Assembly: GCF_000826145.2 (NCBI RefSeq)
Contig: NZ_LN651337.1
Span: 933,774-997,773 of the forward strand
From: Sporosarcina koreensis
GTDB taxonomy: Bacteria > Bacillota > Bacilli > Bacillales_A > Planococcaceae
Direction of reading: 5' to 3'
Length of the DNA stretch: 64,000 nucleotides
Every line of letters begins with the position of its first letter. The stretch's first letter is position 1. The position numbers were made by a program, and so were the translations under genes. This document shows, piece by piece, positions 18,790-26,762 of the stretch. Under the pieces are notes generated by a model. It did not search any database. It saw only the letters and a program-made list of their open reading frames with translations, and was not told where the DNA came from.

Positions 18790-19563
18790 TTATCCTCCTA
18801 ACAGCACCATCAGGTCCCTCATGCTGATCGACATCACTTCAAAAATTTTCTGCATCATGGCGACGATGACCGACCCCATGATGAACAGGACAAGAAATCC
18901 GACACCGATCTTAATCGGAAAACCGATGACGAAAATATTGAGCTGCGGGACAGTCCGCGCAGTGATGCCGAGGGCCAGGTCGACCAGAAACAGGGTCGCA
19001 ACGATCGGGATCGCCATCTGGAACGAAATTGCGAATACGGCAGCCACCGTCCGTAAGACGAGATGGGCCGCATCACCATTCCCGAAGTGCGGCCAGACCT
19101 GGTCGATCGGCAAGAATTGATAACTGTAGAACATTCCGTCCAGCAGCACATGATGGCCATTCACCGCAAGCAGCAGAAGCAGGGCGAGTGAGTTGAAAAA
19201 CTGGCCGAGGAGCGGTGATTGCGTACCCGTCTGCGGATCGATGACGTTCGCGATGGCGAATCCCATCTGGAAATCGATCAGCCCGCCCGCCACCTGGATG
19301 GCCGCCATGACGATGAACGCGATAACGCCGATCGACAATCCGATGACCGCTTCTTTCAAAACTAATAGTATGTATTCCCCATTGATGTCGACCTGGGGGG
19401 CATCCAGTGTAAAGACGAGCACCCAGGACAGCAGGACGGCTATGCCGATCCGCATGACCGGAGGGATGGCGCGATACGAAAACAGCGGCATCGTCACGAA
19501 AAATGCGGCAATCCGGGTCAGTACCAATAAATATACGGAGACGAAGGGAAGGAACGCTTCCAT
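18790..19563 (-). CDS. fliR: FliR, export gate membrane protein
   Basis: FliR joins FliP and FliQ in the helical pore of the flagellar export gate. The 257-residue protein is almost wholly hydrophobic with about six membrane helices. It carries the family core FQMGFAIANVIDPQTGTQSPLLGQF in two parts around residues 98-122. The 5-nt gap from fliQ and 4-nt gap to flhB indicate tight co-translation within fliP-fliQ-fliR-flhB-flhA. Confidence 0.96.
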   Translation of the reverse strand: MEAFLPFVSVYLLVLTRIAAFFVTMPLFSYRAIPPVMRIGIAVLLSWVLVFTLDAPQVDINGEYILLVLKEAVIGLSIGVIAFIVMAAIQVAGGLIDFQMGFAIANVIDPQTGTQSPLLGQFFNSLALLLLLAVNGHHVLLDGMFYSYQFLPIDQVWPHFGNGDAAHLVLRTVAAVFAISFQMAIPIVATLFLVDLALGITARTVPQLNIFVIGFPIKIGVGFLVLFIMGSVIVAMMQKIFEVMSISMRDLMVLLGG

Positions 19564-19568
19564 TCCCG

Positions 19569-19838
19569 TTACCCTACATACCGGGACAGGTTGTCAAAAA
19601 TGTCGATCGCATAGGCGGTCACTTTTGACAGCATCCACGGACCGAAAAACACGATCGCCACCATGACGGCGATGATCTTCGGAACAAATGCGAGGGTCTG
19701 CTCCTGGATCTGCGTGGTCGCCTGGAAGATACTGACTGCAAGCCCTGTCACAAGTGCGACAATGAGAAGAGGGCCGGATGCCATCAGGATGACCCAGACG
19801 GATCGTTCAGCAAAATTCACTATCATTTCTCCTGTCAA
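19569..19838 (-). CDS. fliQ: FliQ, export gate membrane protein
   Basis: FliQ is the small hairpin subunit wrapped around the FliP-FliR pore of the flagellar export gate. The 89-residue protein has two membrane helices flanking the conserved polar loop FQATTQIQEQTLAFVPK. It begins 11 nt after fliP. The first Met fits the family alignment (xxEMIVNFAERSVWVILMASGP). Confidence 0.96.
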   Translation of the reverse strand: MTGEMIVNFAERSVWVILMASGPLLIVALVTGLAVSIFQATTQIQEQTLAFVPKIIAVMVAIVFFGPWMLSKVTAYAIDIFDNLSRYVG

Positions 19839-19849
19839 TCGGATCCCCC

Positions 19850-20515
19850 CTAAAAGCTTTGCAGCAGTGATTTGACAATGAGATACCAGCCGTCGACCAG
19901 TACGAACAGCAGGATTTTGAACGGCAAGGAAATCATGACCGGCGGAAGCATCATCATCCCCATTGACATGAGGACACTGGCGACGATCATATCGATGACA
20001 AGGAACGGAATGAACACCATGAAGCCCATCTGGAAGGCGGTCTTGATTTCGCTGAGGGCGAATGCCGGCACCATCATCGTAAGCGGGATATCCTCCATCG
20101 TCTCCGGCCTGTCCGCATTATTGTAACGCAGGAACAGTTCAAGGTCTTTCTGGCGTGTATGGTTCCCCATGAATTCCTTGAACGGGACGCTCGCTTTGCT
20201 GTAGGCCTCATCGAGTGAAATCTCTTCATTGAACAGCGGCGTCAGCGCCTGGTCATTCACTTGCTGGAACGTCGGCGCCATGATGAAGAAGGTGAGGAAC
20301 AGCGCGAGTCCGACAAGCACCTGGTTCGGCGGCATCTGCTGGGTCGCTAGCGCCGACCGGACAAATGACAAAACAATAATGATCCTGGCGAACGATGTCA
20401 TCAGGATCAGGATTGCCGGTGCCAGTGAAAGGACAGTCAGAAGAAGAAGCATCTTGACGGATGTCGATACTGCACCCGGATCACTATCCGAAAAAAATTG
20501 CATGAAATCAGTCAT
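19850..20515 (-). CDS. fliP: FliP, export gate pore protein
   Basis: FliP forms the pentameric core of the export gate together with FliR. The 221-residue protein has about four membrane helices, the conserved segment [28 protein letters not shown] and the C-terminal [13 protein letters not shown] motif. No long signal peptide precedes the first membrane helix, as in Bacillus FliP. The ATG overlaps the end of fliO and is preceded by GGAGCGCAATCGG. Confidence 0.97.
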   Translation of the reverse strand: MTDFMQFFSDSDPGAVSTSVKMLLLLTVLSLAPAILILMTSFARIIIVLSFVRSALATQQMPPNQVLVGLALFLTFFIMAPTFQQVNDQALTPLFNEEISLDEAYSKASVPFKEFMGNHTRQKDLELFLRYNNADRPETMEDIPLTMMVPAFALSEIKTAFQMGFMVFIPFLVIDMIVASVLMSMGMMMLPPVMISLPFKILLFVLVDGWYLIVKSLLQSF

Positions 20516-21221
20516 TCCGATTGCGCTCCTTCTCCGTCAGCTGATTCAGCTTTCGCTTCCTCTCATTCTCGATTTCAGTCAGCTTCGTTTTGAATACATT
20601 CCCGAAGTTCCCCGGGTCTTCTTGTTTTTGGTATGGGTTCTGCTTCCCGGCTTTCAGGCGTTCCAGCAGCCCGAGAATCGGACTGTGCTGCACGGTATCC
20701 GCTTCCTGCTCATAATAGGCAGTTAGCTGTTCAATCTCTTCGGGGTCTGTCAGTTCTTTCAGCAGACGGACGTCTTCCCCGACACCGATCAGATAGAACC
20801 GGCCGCCGATTTCGATGAGCTGGACCGATTTCTGCTGGCCGAGGGACAGGCCGCCCATGTTCTTCATGAGTTTGCCGTTTTGCGAAATCCGGTTGCGTGC
20901 ATTTACGAGCCGCACCAAGCCGTAGATGAGAGCGATGACGAACAGCAGGGCAAGCCCTGTCTTCACATAATCCCATACGGACAGGCCGACCGCCGGCGCA
21001 TCAGCAGGCGATTCTTCGCCAGCAGGCGGCTGTTCCGCTTTGACAGGCTCTTTTCCTTTGTCCTCTTTCTTGTTCTTCTTCAGATAATCGGTGACCGATG
21101 TGTCTTTTTCGGCATGCGCCACTTCAGAAGGAATCCCCGCGGCCAGTACGACCGCGAGGCAGATGATCAGGAAAAGGGTTGCTTTCGTACGGAAGAACGG
21201 ATCAGCTGAGTGCTTTTTCAA
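20508..21221 (-). CDS. fliO: FliO/FliZ, export gate assembly protein
   Basis: FliO (called FliZ in Bacillus) helps assemble the FliP ring. The 237-residue protein starts with a signal-like hydrophobic segment ([23 protein letters not shown]), then a K/E-rich stretch, one membrane helix near 85-105 ([21 protein letters not shown]) and a FliO domain ending in a highly charged tail. The only plausible start is TTG at 21219-21221, within the last codons of cheY and lacking a strong ribosome binding site. Translation is therefore probably coupled to cheY. Confidence 0.9.
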   Translation of the reverse strand: MKKHSADPFFRTKATLFLIICLAVVLAAGIPSEVAHAEKDTSVTDYLKKNKKEDKGKEPVKAEQPPAGEESPADAPAVGLSVWDYVKTGLALLFVIALIYGLVRLVNARNRISQNGKLMKNMGGLSLGQQKSVQLIEIGGRFYLIGVGEDVRLLKELTDPEEIEQLTAYYEQEADTVQHSPILGLLERLKAGKQNPYQKQEDPGNFGNVFKTKLTEIENERKRKLNQLTEKERNRND

Positions 21222-21564
21222 TCGCTTCTACAACCCGGTCCGCCTGGAAAGGCTTGACGATGAAGTCTTTTGCACCTGCCTGGATCGCATCGATGACCAT
21301 CGCCTGCTGACCCATTGCCGAACACATGATCACTGTCGCATTCGGATCTTTTTCCTTGATGGCCTTCAATGCTGCAATCCCGTCCATTTCCGGCATTGTA
21401 ATATCCATCGTGACCAGATCCGGCTTGAGTTCGAAATACTTCTCGACCGCCTGAGCGCCGTCTGCCGCTTCCCCGACGACTTCAAAGTTGTTTTTAGAGA
21501 GAATATCTTTCACCATCATGCGCATGAATGCAGCATCATCTACAATTAGAATACGTTTTGACAT
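21202..21564 (-). CDS. cheY: Chemotaxis response regulator CheY
   Basis: CheY-P binds FliM and FliY at the switch. In Bacillus this promotes counter-clockwise rotation and smooth swimming. The 120-residue single receiver domain has Asp9/Asp10, phospho-acceptor Asp54 (LVTMDITMPEMDG), Ser82 and Lys104 (FIVKPF). The start at ATG 21562-21564 is 8 nt after GGAGG. An upstream in-frame ATG overlaps that ribosome binding site and is rejected. It lies between fliY, its phosphatase, and fliO. Confidence 0.98.
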   Translation of the reverse strand: MSKRILIVDDAAFMRMMVKDILSKNNFEVVGEAADGAQAVEKYFELKPDLVTMDITMPEMDGIAALKAIKEKDPNATVIMCSAMGQQAMVIDAIQAGAKDFIVKPFQADRVVEAIEKALS

Positions 21565-21582
21565 AGCAATGACCTCCAAGTT

Positions 21583-22809
21583 TTAGCGTAAATTGTTTAA
21601 CCGTTCTGTCTGGCTCAGTATATCAGTGATCCGGACACCGAAGTTCTCGTCGATGACGACGACTTCCCCTTTGGCGATCCTCCGGTTGTTGACAAGGATG
21701 TCGACTGGTTCCCCTGCCAGCTTGTCGAGTTCGATAATGGAGCCGCTCGACATTTCAAGGATCTCTTTGACCGACCGCTGCGTCCGGCCGAGTTCGACGG
21801 TCACACGGAGCGGGATATCCAGCAGGAGATTCAGGTTCGATGTCTCCGACTGGGAAAGCGAAGGTGCGTCAAAACTTGCAAACTGCGCCTGCTGTACGTC
21901 GAGCTGCTGATGTGCCTGCTGACGCGGAGGCAGCTGCTGCTGCGGTTCGGCGTAAGCCGGCTGTGCCGCCTGCTGCTGTGAATGATCATACTGGGGCTGG
22001 ACCGGCTGCTGGTAGGAAGGTTCCTGGCGCGGCGGCTCCTGCGCAGGTGCTGCCTGCTCTTGCGGTCTCATCCGTTCAGGTTCCGCGACTGTCGGTGCCG
22101 CTTCAGCTGCCGGGTCGCCGACGAGTGCAGCGACAAGCTCCTTGCCAAGGTCCAGCGGGAATAGCTGCATGATGTTCGAATCGATCAGTTCGCCGACTTT
22201 CAAGTTGAATGACACCCGGATCAGCAGATTGGTGTTCGGGATGCTGTCCGTGCCTTCATCCGCCTGGACATCCAGAAGCTCGATCGTCGGAGGCGAGATG
22301 TCGACTTTCTTGTTGAATACGGTCGACATACTTGTCGCCGCAGACCCCATCATCTGATTCATCGCTTCCTGTACAGCGCTCAGATGGATTTCACCGAGAC
22401 TTTCATCCGGCGACAGGCCGTCCCCGCCAAGCATGAGATCCGCAATGATCGCGGCGTCGCTCTGTTTGATGACGAGCAGGTTGGTGCCGCTCAGGCCGGC
22501 TGTATATTCGACGCCTACCGCAACGTACGGATGGACAAACTCCGTATCGAGATCGTTGCGATCGATGACCGAGATGGTCGGTGTTGTAATTTCGACTTTC
22601 TGGCCAAGCAGCCCGGATAACGCGGTTGCGGAACTTCCGAAAGAGATATTGCCGATCTCCCCGAGAGCATCCTGTTCCATATCGTCCAGGTAGTCCTCCG
22701 TACGGATTTCCTGCTGGCCGCCGTTCTCCGCCTCGCCTCCCGTGTCGATGGATTCGCCGCGCAGGAGGGCTTCGATCTCTTCCTGTGAAAGGATATTATC
22801 ACTCATCAT
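21583..22809 (-). CDS. fliY: FliY, C-ring switch protein and CheY-P phosphatase
   Basis: FliY joins FliM and FliG in the Bacillus switch complex and dephosphorylates CheY-P. The N-terminal peptide ILSQEEIEALL matches the CheY-P-binding peptide of FliM. A CheC-like phosphatase domain follows, with two active-site helices (DALGEIGNISFG and HLSAVQEAMNQMMG). A linker of about 80 residues is rich in Q and P, and the C-terminus is a FliN-like SpoA domain (LLLDIPLRVTVELGRTQ). I chose the ATG at 22807-22809, about 10 nt after GGAGG inside the fliM 3' end. A neighbouring ATG at 22806 is equally possible. Confidence 0.96.
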   Translation of the reverse strand: MMSDNILSQEEIEALLRGESIDTGGEAENGGQQEIRTEDYLDDMEQDALGEIGNISFGSSATALSGLLGQKVEITTPTISVIDRNDLDTEFVHPYVAVGVEYTAGLSGTNLLVIKQSDAAIIADLMLGGDGLSPDESLGEIHLSAVQEAMNQMMGSAATSMSTVFNKKVDISPPTIELLDVQADEGTDSIPNTNLLIRVSFNLKVGELIDSNIMQLFPLDLGKELVAALVGDPAAEAAPTVAEPERMRPQEQAAPAQEPPRQEPSYQQPVQPQYDHSQQQAAQPAYAEPQQQLPPRQQAHQQLDVQQAQFASFDAPSLSQSETSNLNLLLDIPLRVTVELGRTQRSVKEILEMSSGSIIELDKLAGEPVDILVNNRRIAKGEVVVIDENFGVRITDILSQTERLNNLR

Positions 22810-23800
22810 CTTCTTCATCCCCTCCAATCAGGGTATCTAGTATTTGGACAGCCATCCGGTTGCGCAGATGGCCGGGCTGTGCTGTAAATTTCGGAACACC
22901 GCTCACTTCGATCGTCAGCGGGTCGTCATATGCGGTATCGAGCTGGATGACATCCCCCTGCTGGAGATACAGCAGGTCCTCGACGGTCATCGTGCCCTCC
23001 CCCAAGTTTGCAACAACGGGAAGGCTCGCTTTCCTGATCCGCTTCTCGAGGACGACACTCTGTTCGGGTGTCGGTTCCTTCTTGTTCGTCTGCATCCAGT
23101 ACTGGACCGACAAATTCGGGACGATCGGCTCGAGGACGACATGCGGGATGCAGATGTTGATCATACCGCTCGACTCGCCGATGACAATGTTGAATGAAAT
23201 GACGACGACCGTCTCGTTCGGCGAAATCATCTGCAGAAACTGCGGATTCACTTCCATTTCAGCCAGATACGGATCGATGTCCGCGATATTAGCCCATGCT
23301 TCCCGCAAATTGTCGAATGACCGTTCAAAGAGCGAGGTGAGGATCTTCGTCTCGATTTCCGTCATATTGTCGATTTTGCCGGAGCTTTCCCCGTATCCGC
23401 CCATCAGCCGCTCGAGCATGGAATAGGCGACGTTCGGGTTCACTTCCATGATGATGTTGCCTTCAAGGGGCGGAACTTCGAATATATTGAGAAGGGTCAT
23501 GTTCGGGATTGAGCGGATGAATTCCTCAAAAGGAATCTGGTCGACCGACGCAACGTTGATCTGGATATACGTCCGGAGCTTCGCCGAGAAGTACGTCGTC
23601 AGCAGCCGGGCGAAGTTCTCATGGATCCGCGTCAGACTGCGGATCTGGTCTTTCGAGAACCTGAGCGCCCGTTTGAAATCATACACTTTCACTTTCTTCG
23701 TTTCGTCCTCTTTCTTCATTTCGTCCGCGGTCATTTCACCTGTGGAAATGGCGGACAGCAATGCATCAATCTCATTTTGCGATAAGATATCTCCCGACAT
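22799..23800 (-). CDS. fliM: FliM, flagellar motor switch protein
   Basis: FliM forms the middle of the C-ring, binds CheY-P and links to FliG. The 333-residue protein starts with the CheY-P-binding peptide ILSQNEIDALL. The middle domain, with GGYGESSG, contacts FliG. The C-terminal SpoA-type domain (DVIQLDTAYDDPLTIEVSGVPKF) joins FliY. The ATG follows AAGGAGGTGGCCCC. Its final codons carry the fliY ribosome binding site and start. Confidence 0.98.
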   Translation of the reverse strand: MSGDILSQNEIDALLSAISTGEMTADEMKKEDETKKVKVYDFKRALRFSKDQIRSLTRIHENFARLLTTYFSAKLRTYIQINVASVDQIPFEEFIRSIPNMTLLNIFEVPPLEGNIIMEVNPNVAYSMLERLMGGYGESSGKIDNMTEIETKILTSLFERSFDNLREAWANIADIDPYLAEMEVNPQFLQMISPNETVVVISFNIVIGESSGMINICIPHVVLEPIVPNLSVQYWMQTNKKEPTPEQSVVLEKRIRKASLPVVANLGEGTMTVEDLLYLQQGDVIQLDTAYDDPLTIEVSGVPKFTAQPGHLRNRMAVQILDTLIGGDEEDDE

Positions 23801-23834
23801 GGGGCCACCTCCTTGTGCCGCTCAAGCGTAAGCG

Positions 23835-24263
23835 TTATTGGATGATATAGGATGTTATATAGACTTTCTCGATCTTGCCCTCTTTCATGAGAGGATTGAG
23901 CTGCGCCTTGATGGCGTCTTCGAATTTCTGCTTGCCGGCTTTGCCTTCGAAATCTTTTGCTGTCATTTCAGACAGTTCCTGGATGACGAGGTTGTTGACC
24001 TGGAAGTCACGTTTCGTCAGTTCTTCGGCTGCTTTCTTGTTCTCCGTCTGGATCTTCAGCGAGATCCGGATGAACTGCCGGCCGCTCAGGTTCGTCGTGA
24101 TTTCGGGTACGTCGACGGAAGCCTCGATGATCTCATCGATCGATGGCTCTTTCGGCGCGGCGTCCCCTTTGTTGAACTGGAGGACCAGGATCAGGCCGAC
24201 CACACCGACGAGGGTGATGGACACCAGGATGATCAGGGAGACGGTCAGGACTTTATTCTTCAT
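23835..24263 (-). CDS. fliL: FliL, flagellar basal body/stator-associated protein
   Basis: FliL is a single-pass membrane protein around the stator that affects motor output. The 142-residue protein has one N-terminal membrane helix (VLTVSLIILVSITLVGVVGLILVL) and a periplasm-facing domain with the conserved C-terminal stretch. I place the start at ATG 24261-24263 behind GAGGTGAAGAAG. The 33 upstream in-frame residues overlap swrD in another frame and are not translated. It overlaps the swrD end by 11 nt and precedes fliM. Confidence 0.95.
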   Translation of the reverse strand: MKNKVLTVSLIILVSITLVGVVGLILVLQFNKGDAAPKEPSIDEIIEASVDVPEITTNLSGRQFIRISLKIQTENKKAAEELTKRDFQVNNLVIQELSEMTAKDFEGKAGKQKFEDAIKAQLNPLMKEGKIEKVYITSYIIQ

Positions 24264-24474
24264 CTTCTTCACCTCGCAAGTGGGGATTCGACAGCAGCTG
24301 GACGGTGCGGTAGAACTCGGTGATCCGGGTGTTGACCGTCTCGAGGGAGTCCAGTACGACATAGGTCGTGCCCGTCGTCAGTGTGATTTTCGTATCCGGC
24401 ATGGATTCGACTTTTTCTATGTAGAGCGCATTCAGATGGAACGGCGCTCCGTTCAGGCGTGTCACTTCTATCAT
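24253..24474 (-). CDS. swrD: SwrD/FlbD family protein
   Basis: SwrD (YlzI, FlbD family) raises flagellar motor torque in B. subtilis and is required for swarming. The short protein (73 residues from ATG 24472-24474) begins MIEVTRLNGAPFHLNALYIEKVE, the hallmark of the family, with the TLTTGTTYVVLDS segment following. No ribosome binding site lies in normal range of this ATG. The nearest, AAAGGAGG, is about 33 nt upstream on the far side of a GC-rich hairpin. A GTG at 24492 is an alternative start but is also badly spaced. Confidence 0.88.
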   Translation of the reverse strand: MIEVTRLNGAPFHLNALYIEKVESMPDTKITLTTGTTYVVLDSLETVNTRITEFYRTVQLLSNPHLRGEEDEE

Positions 24475-24515
24475 ATGTAAAGGGCCGGGCACAAGAGCCG
24501 ACCCGACCCTCCTTT
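24475..24515 (-). promoter_or_regulatory. GC-rich hairpin separating a Shine-Dalgarno sequence from swrD
   Basis: On the minus strand AAAGGAGG (24508-24515) is followed by arms GGGTCGGG and CCCGGCCC (8 bp, one G-U, 12-nt loop), then TTTACAT and the swrD ATG. The left arm shares two G with the Shine-Dalgarno sequence. It could sequester the site, bring it close to the ATG by folding, or be a weak attenuator. Confidence 0.5.
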
Positions 24516-24549
24516 GACAAGTGGAATATGGCTTATCCTGCTAAAAACC

Positions 24550-24709
24550 GTTGTCCTGCGCTGCAGGCGGACGCTTTCCAGGGGGCGAGCGTTGAGCCAA
24601 GCGAACAGCGAAGGGTTCGCTTTGCCGTATTTCTGCGAACTTAGCAGAAATTAAGGCATCCTTTGCTCACAACGCTTCCCTTTTGCTCGCAAAAGCCGTT
24701 CCCGACAAC
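24550..24709. repeat. 160-bp cluster of nested palindromes between flgE and swrD
   Basis: The segment is bounded by GTTGTC and GACAAC. Inside are inverted pairs AGCGTTGAGC/GCTCACAACGCT (24588-24597 and 24665-24676), AAGCGAAC/GTTCGCTT (24599-24606 and 24615-24622), ATTTCTGC/GCAGAAAT (24629-24636 and 24644-24651) and CTTTTGC/GCAAAAG (24680-24695). The left part (CAGGCGGACGCTTTCC) resembles the start of long palindromic intergenic repeats common in Bacillales genomes. No coding potential is seen in the 264-bp gap apart from this. Confidence 0.7.
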
Positions 24710-24756
24710 TAACGTAGATAGCCAAGACAACAGCGTACATGGAATAGTCGATTAGG

Positions 24757-25617
24757 TTATCGTTTCAAGTTGACGAGTTCCTGGAGGATTTCGTCGGATG
24801 TTGTGATGATCCGCGTGTTCGCCTGGAATCCGCGCTGCGCGACGATCATTTCGGTGAACTCCTCGGAGAGGTCGACGTTGGACATTTCGAGGGAGCCGGA
24901 TTTGATGGAGCCATTACCTCCAGACTGAGGAGCTCGATACACAGGATCCCCTGAGTTGGTCGAGTCTACATACAGATTACCGCCAACCTTTTCAAGACCA
25001 GCCGGGTTATTAAACTTAGCTATCTGTACGACTCCAGCTTCTACTAGATTACCATTATTCACATAACTCACCACGCCATTTTGACCAATAGATAGACTGG
25101 TCGCAGTAAGGGGAATCTCAATTTTTCTCAGGTTTGTTACGGTCGTCGGATTGGTTGGAGGAGTTGCAGAAAAGTCACTAACCATAACAAACCGTCCATC
25201 ACCATCTACTAAAGCTCCTTTTTCATCTAAGTAAAAATTCCCTGCTCTAGTGTATTGAATTGTGTCTCCTGCTTTCACAGCGAAAAATCCATCACCTTCA
25301 ATCGCTAAGTCTAGAGTATTGCCAGTAAACTGAGTGGATCCTGGAGACATTAGAGTATCAATTGTAGCAAGTTGCGAACCAAGTCCTACTTGCTTGGGGT
25401 TCACCCCTCCGCGGCCAATGTTGGCTGGATTTGCACCTGTACCTCCAGGCGTCGGACCACTAGCGCCCGATACTGTTTGCGAATAAAGATCCTTAAATAC
25501 TGTACGCCCCTTCTTAAAACCGTACGTATTCACGTTGGAAATATTATTACCGATGACATCTAGTTTGGTCTGGAAGTTTTTGAGTCCTGAGATTCCTGCG
25601 TACATTGAGCGTAACAT
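24757..25617 (-). CDS. flgE: Flagellar hook protein FlgE
   Basis: FlgE polymerises into the hook joining basal body and filament (named FlgG in older Bacillus work). The 286-residue protein starts MLRSMYAGISGLKNFQTKLDVIGNNISNVNTYGFKKGR, the flagellar rod/hook signature. The middle is glycine- and serine-rich surface sequence. The C-terminal helix (FQANTRIITTSDEILQELVNLKR) is conserved. ATG 25615-25617 is preceded by GAGGGGAAACC. Base composition is odd: from about 24905 to the 5' end it is AT-rich (20-24 G+C per 60 nt in two lines), whereas the C-terminal coding part matches its neighbours. Confidence 0.96.
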   Translation of the reverse strand: MLRSMYAGISGLKNFQTKLDVIGNNISNVNTYGFKKGRTVFKDLYSQTVSGASGPTPGGTGANPANIGRGGVNPKQVGLGSQLATIDTLMSPGSTQFTGNTLDLAIEGDGFFAVKAGDTIQYTRAGNFYLDEKGALVDGDGRFVMVSDFSATPPTNPTTVTNLRKIEIPLTATSLSIGQNGVVSYVNNGNLVEAGVVQIAKFNNPAGLEKVGGNLYVDSTNSGDPVYRAPQSGGNGSIKSGSLEMSNVDLSEEFTEMIVAQRGFQANTRIITTSDEILQELVNLKR

Positions 25618-25714
25618 AATATGGTTTCCCCTCTCGGATTGTAAGTGCATCTGCCTCTGTCGGTCGGCAGTGCGGCGGCATCCCCGCTTCTGGAGGTCCT
25701 GCCGTGTATTTCAG

Positions 25715-26089
25715 TCAGCTGAGTATGATCGTGCCGTCTATGTTGGTGAACAGCTGGTCTTTTGCTTCCGTGCGGTCCATCGCTGTGATGACTGTGGAAT
25801 TTTTGGCGCTTACGATCAGTGCGGCCTGGTCCATCAGTACGAGGGAGTCGCGGATTCCTTTCGCCTTCGCCTCGTTCACTTTGTCCGTGACGCGTGCCCA
25901 TTCGGCATCAGTGATGACGATATTGCGTTCTGACAGCCGGGCGGTGGCATGTTTGCTGACTTTCAGCGGAGCCGGTGCCAGTGCACTGTTCAGCTGTGCA
26001 GCGAATGACGTTGCCGGTGCCGGTCTAGTCGGTTGTCCGGGTCTTAGCGGCGGATGCGATTGGAGGCGCTGGATATTGAGTGGTTCCAT
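25715..26089 (-). CDS. Flagellar operon protein of the TIGR02530 type
   Basis: This 124-residue protein matches in place and pattern the conserved flagellar operon family found between flgD and flgE in many Bacillota. The conserved part runs from FAAQLNSAL through KVSKHATARLSERNI to LVLMDQAALIVSAKNSTVITAMDR and IDGTIIL. The first 35 residues are proline-rich. Molecular function is not established to my knowledge; a link to hook assembly is inferred from context. The ATG follows GGAGCAGCGAC. Confidence 0.85.
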   Translation of the reverse strand: MEPLNIQRLQSHPPLRPGQPTRPAPATSFAAQLNSALAPAPLKVSKHATARLSERNIVITDAEWARVTDKVNEAKAKGIRDSLVLMDQAALIVSAKNSTVITAMDRTEAKDQLFTNIDGTIILS

Positions 26090-26110
26090 GTCGCTGCTCC
26101 GTTCTGTCTG

Positions 26111-26758
26111 TTATTTGCTGATGCTCGTGAACCGGCTGCCTTCGATCTTTTCACCGTTGTCCAGGATGTACAGCAGTTTGCCGTCTTTGTTGGAAACGGA
26201 ATTGACGGTGCCTGTCTTCTCGGCTTCCCCGTCCGTGTAGCCGACCGTCTTGCCGATCAGCATGCTCGCTTCGACGAGGCTGTTCGAACTGACGCTGCCT
26301 GACAGCACTTCCGAAATGTTGCCGGGTGATAATTCCTGTCCATCTGCCATCGTGAAAATGACGGAGCCGTTAACGTATTTGACGGAAGCGATCGTTCCGG
26401 TCCCTTCGGTGATGACGGGTTTGCCGTCTTCATCAGGTTCTTCGGCCACTTGGTGCCATTTGATATCTTTTCCGACGAATGAGTTGTACTGGATGAGCTG
26501 GCTCTGGTTCGTCGTCTCTGCGAACTTCTCGAACGCCTTGGCCAGGTTCATCGTCTGTTCGAGTGACGAAAACTGGGCCATCTGTGCGATGAATTCGTTA
26601 TCTTTCATCGGGTTGGTCGGGTCCTGGTTCTGCAGCTGGGCGATGAGCAGTTTCATGAAGTCATCTTTGCCGAGCGTGCCTTGACCGGTTTTCCGTTCGT
26701 CCCGCTGTTTGTTGATGAGGTACATCGATTCCGTGATCGGGCGCTGTCCGTCCACCAT
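26111..26758 (-). CDS. flgD: FlgD, hook cap/assembly protein
   Basis: FlgD forms the scaffold at the tip of the growing hook. The 215-residue protein has the conserved N-terminal export and cap region (LGKDDFMKLLIAQLQNQDPTNPMKDNEFIAQMAQFSSLEQ) read across residues 29-71. The C-terminal domain is predicted to be beta-rich. ATG 26756-26758 follows GGAGGGATGAACCA, which overlaps the fliK stop. It is followed 21 nt later by the TIGR02530-type gene. Confidence 0.96.
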   Translation of the reverse strand: MVDGQRPITESMYLINKQRDERKTGQGTLGKDDFMKLLIAQLQNQDPTNPMKDNEFIAQMAQFSSLEQTMNLAKAFEKFAETTNQSQLIQYNSFVGKDIKWHQVAEEPDEDGKPVITEGTGTIASVKYVNGSVIFTMADGQELSPGNISEVLSGSVSSNSLVEASMLIGKTVGYTDGEAEKTGTVNSVSNKDGKLLYILDNGEKIEGSRFTSISK

Positions 26759-26762
26759 TGGT

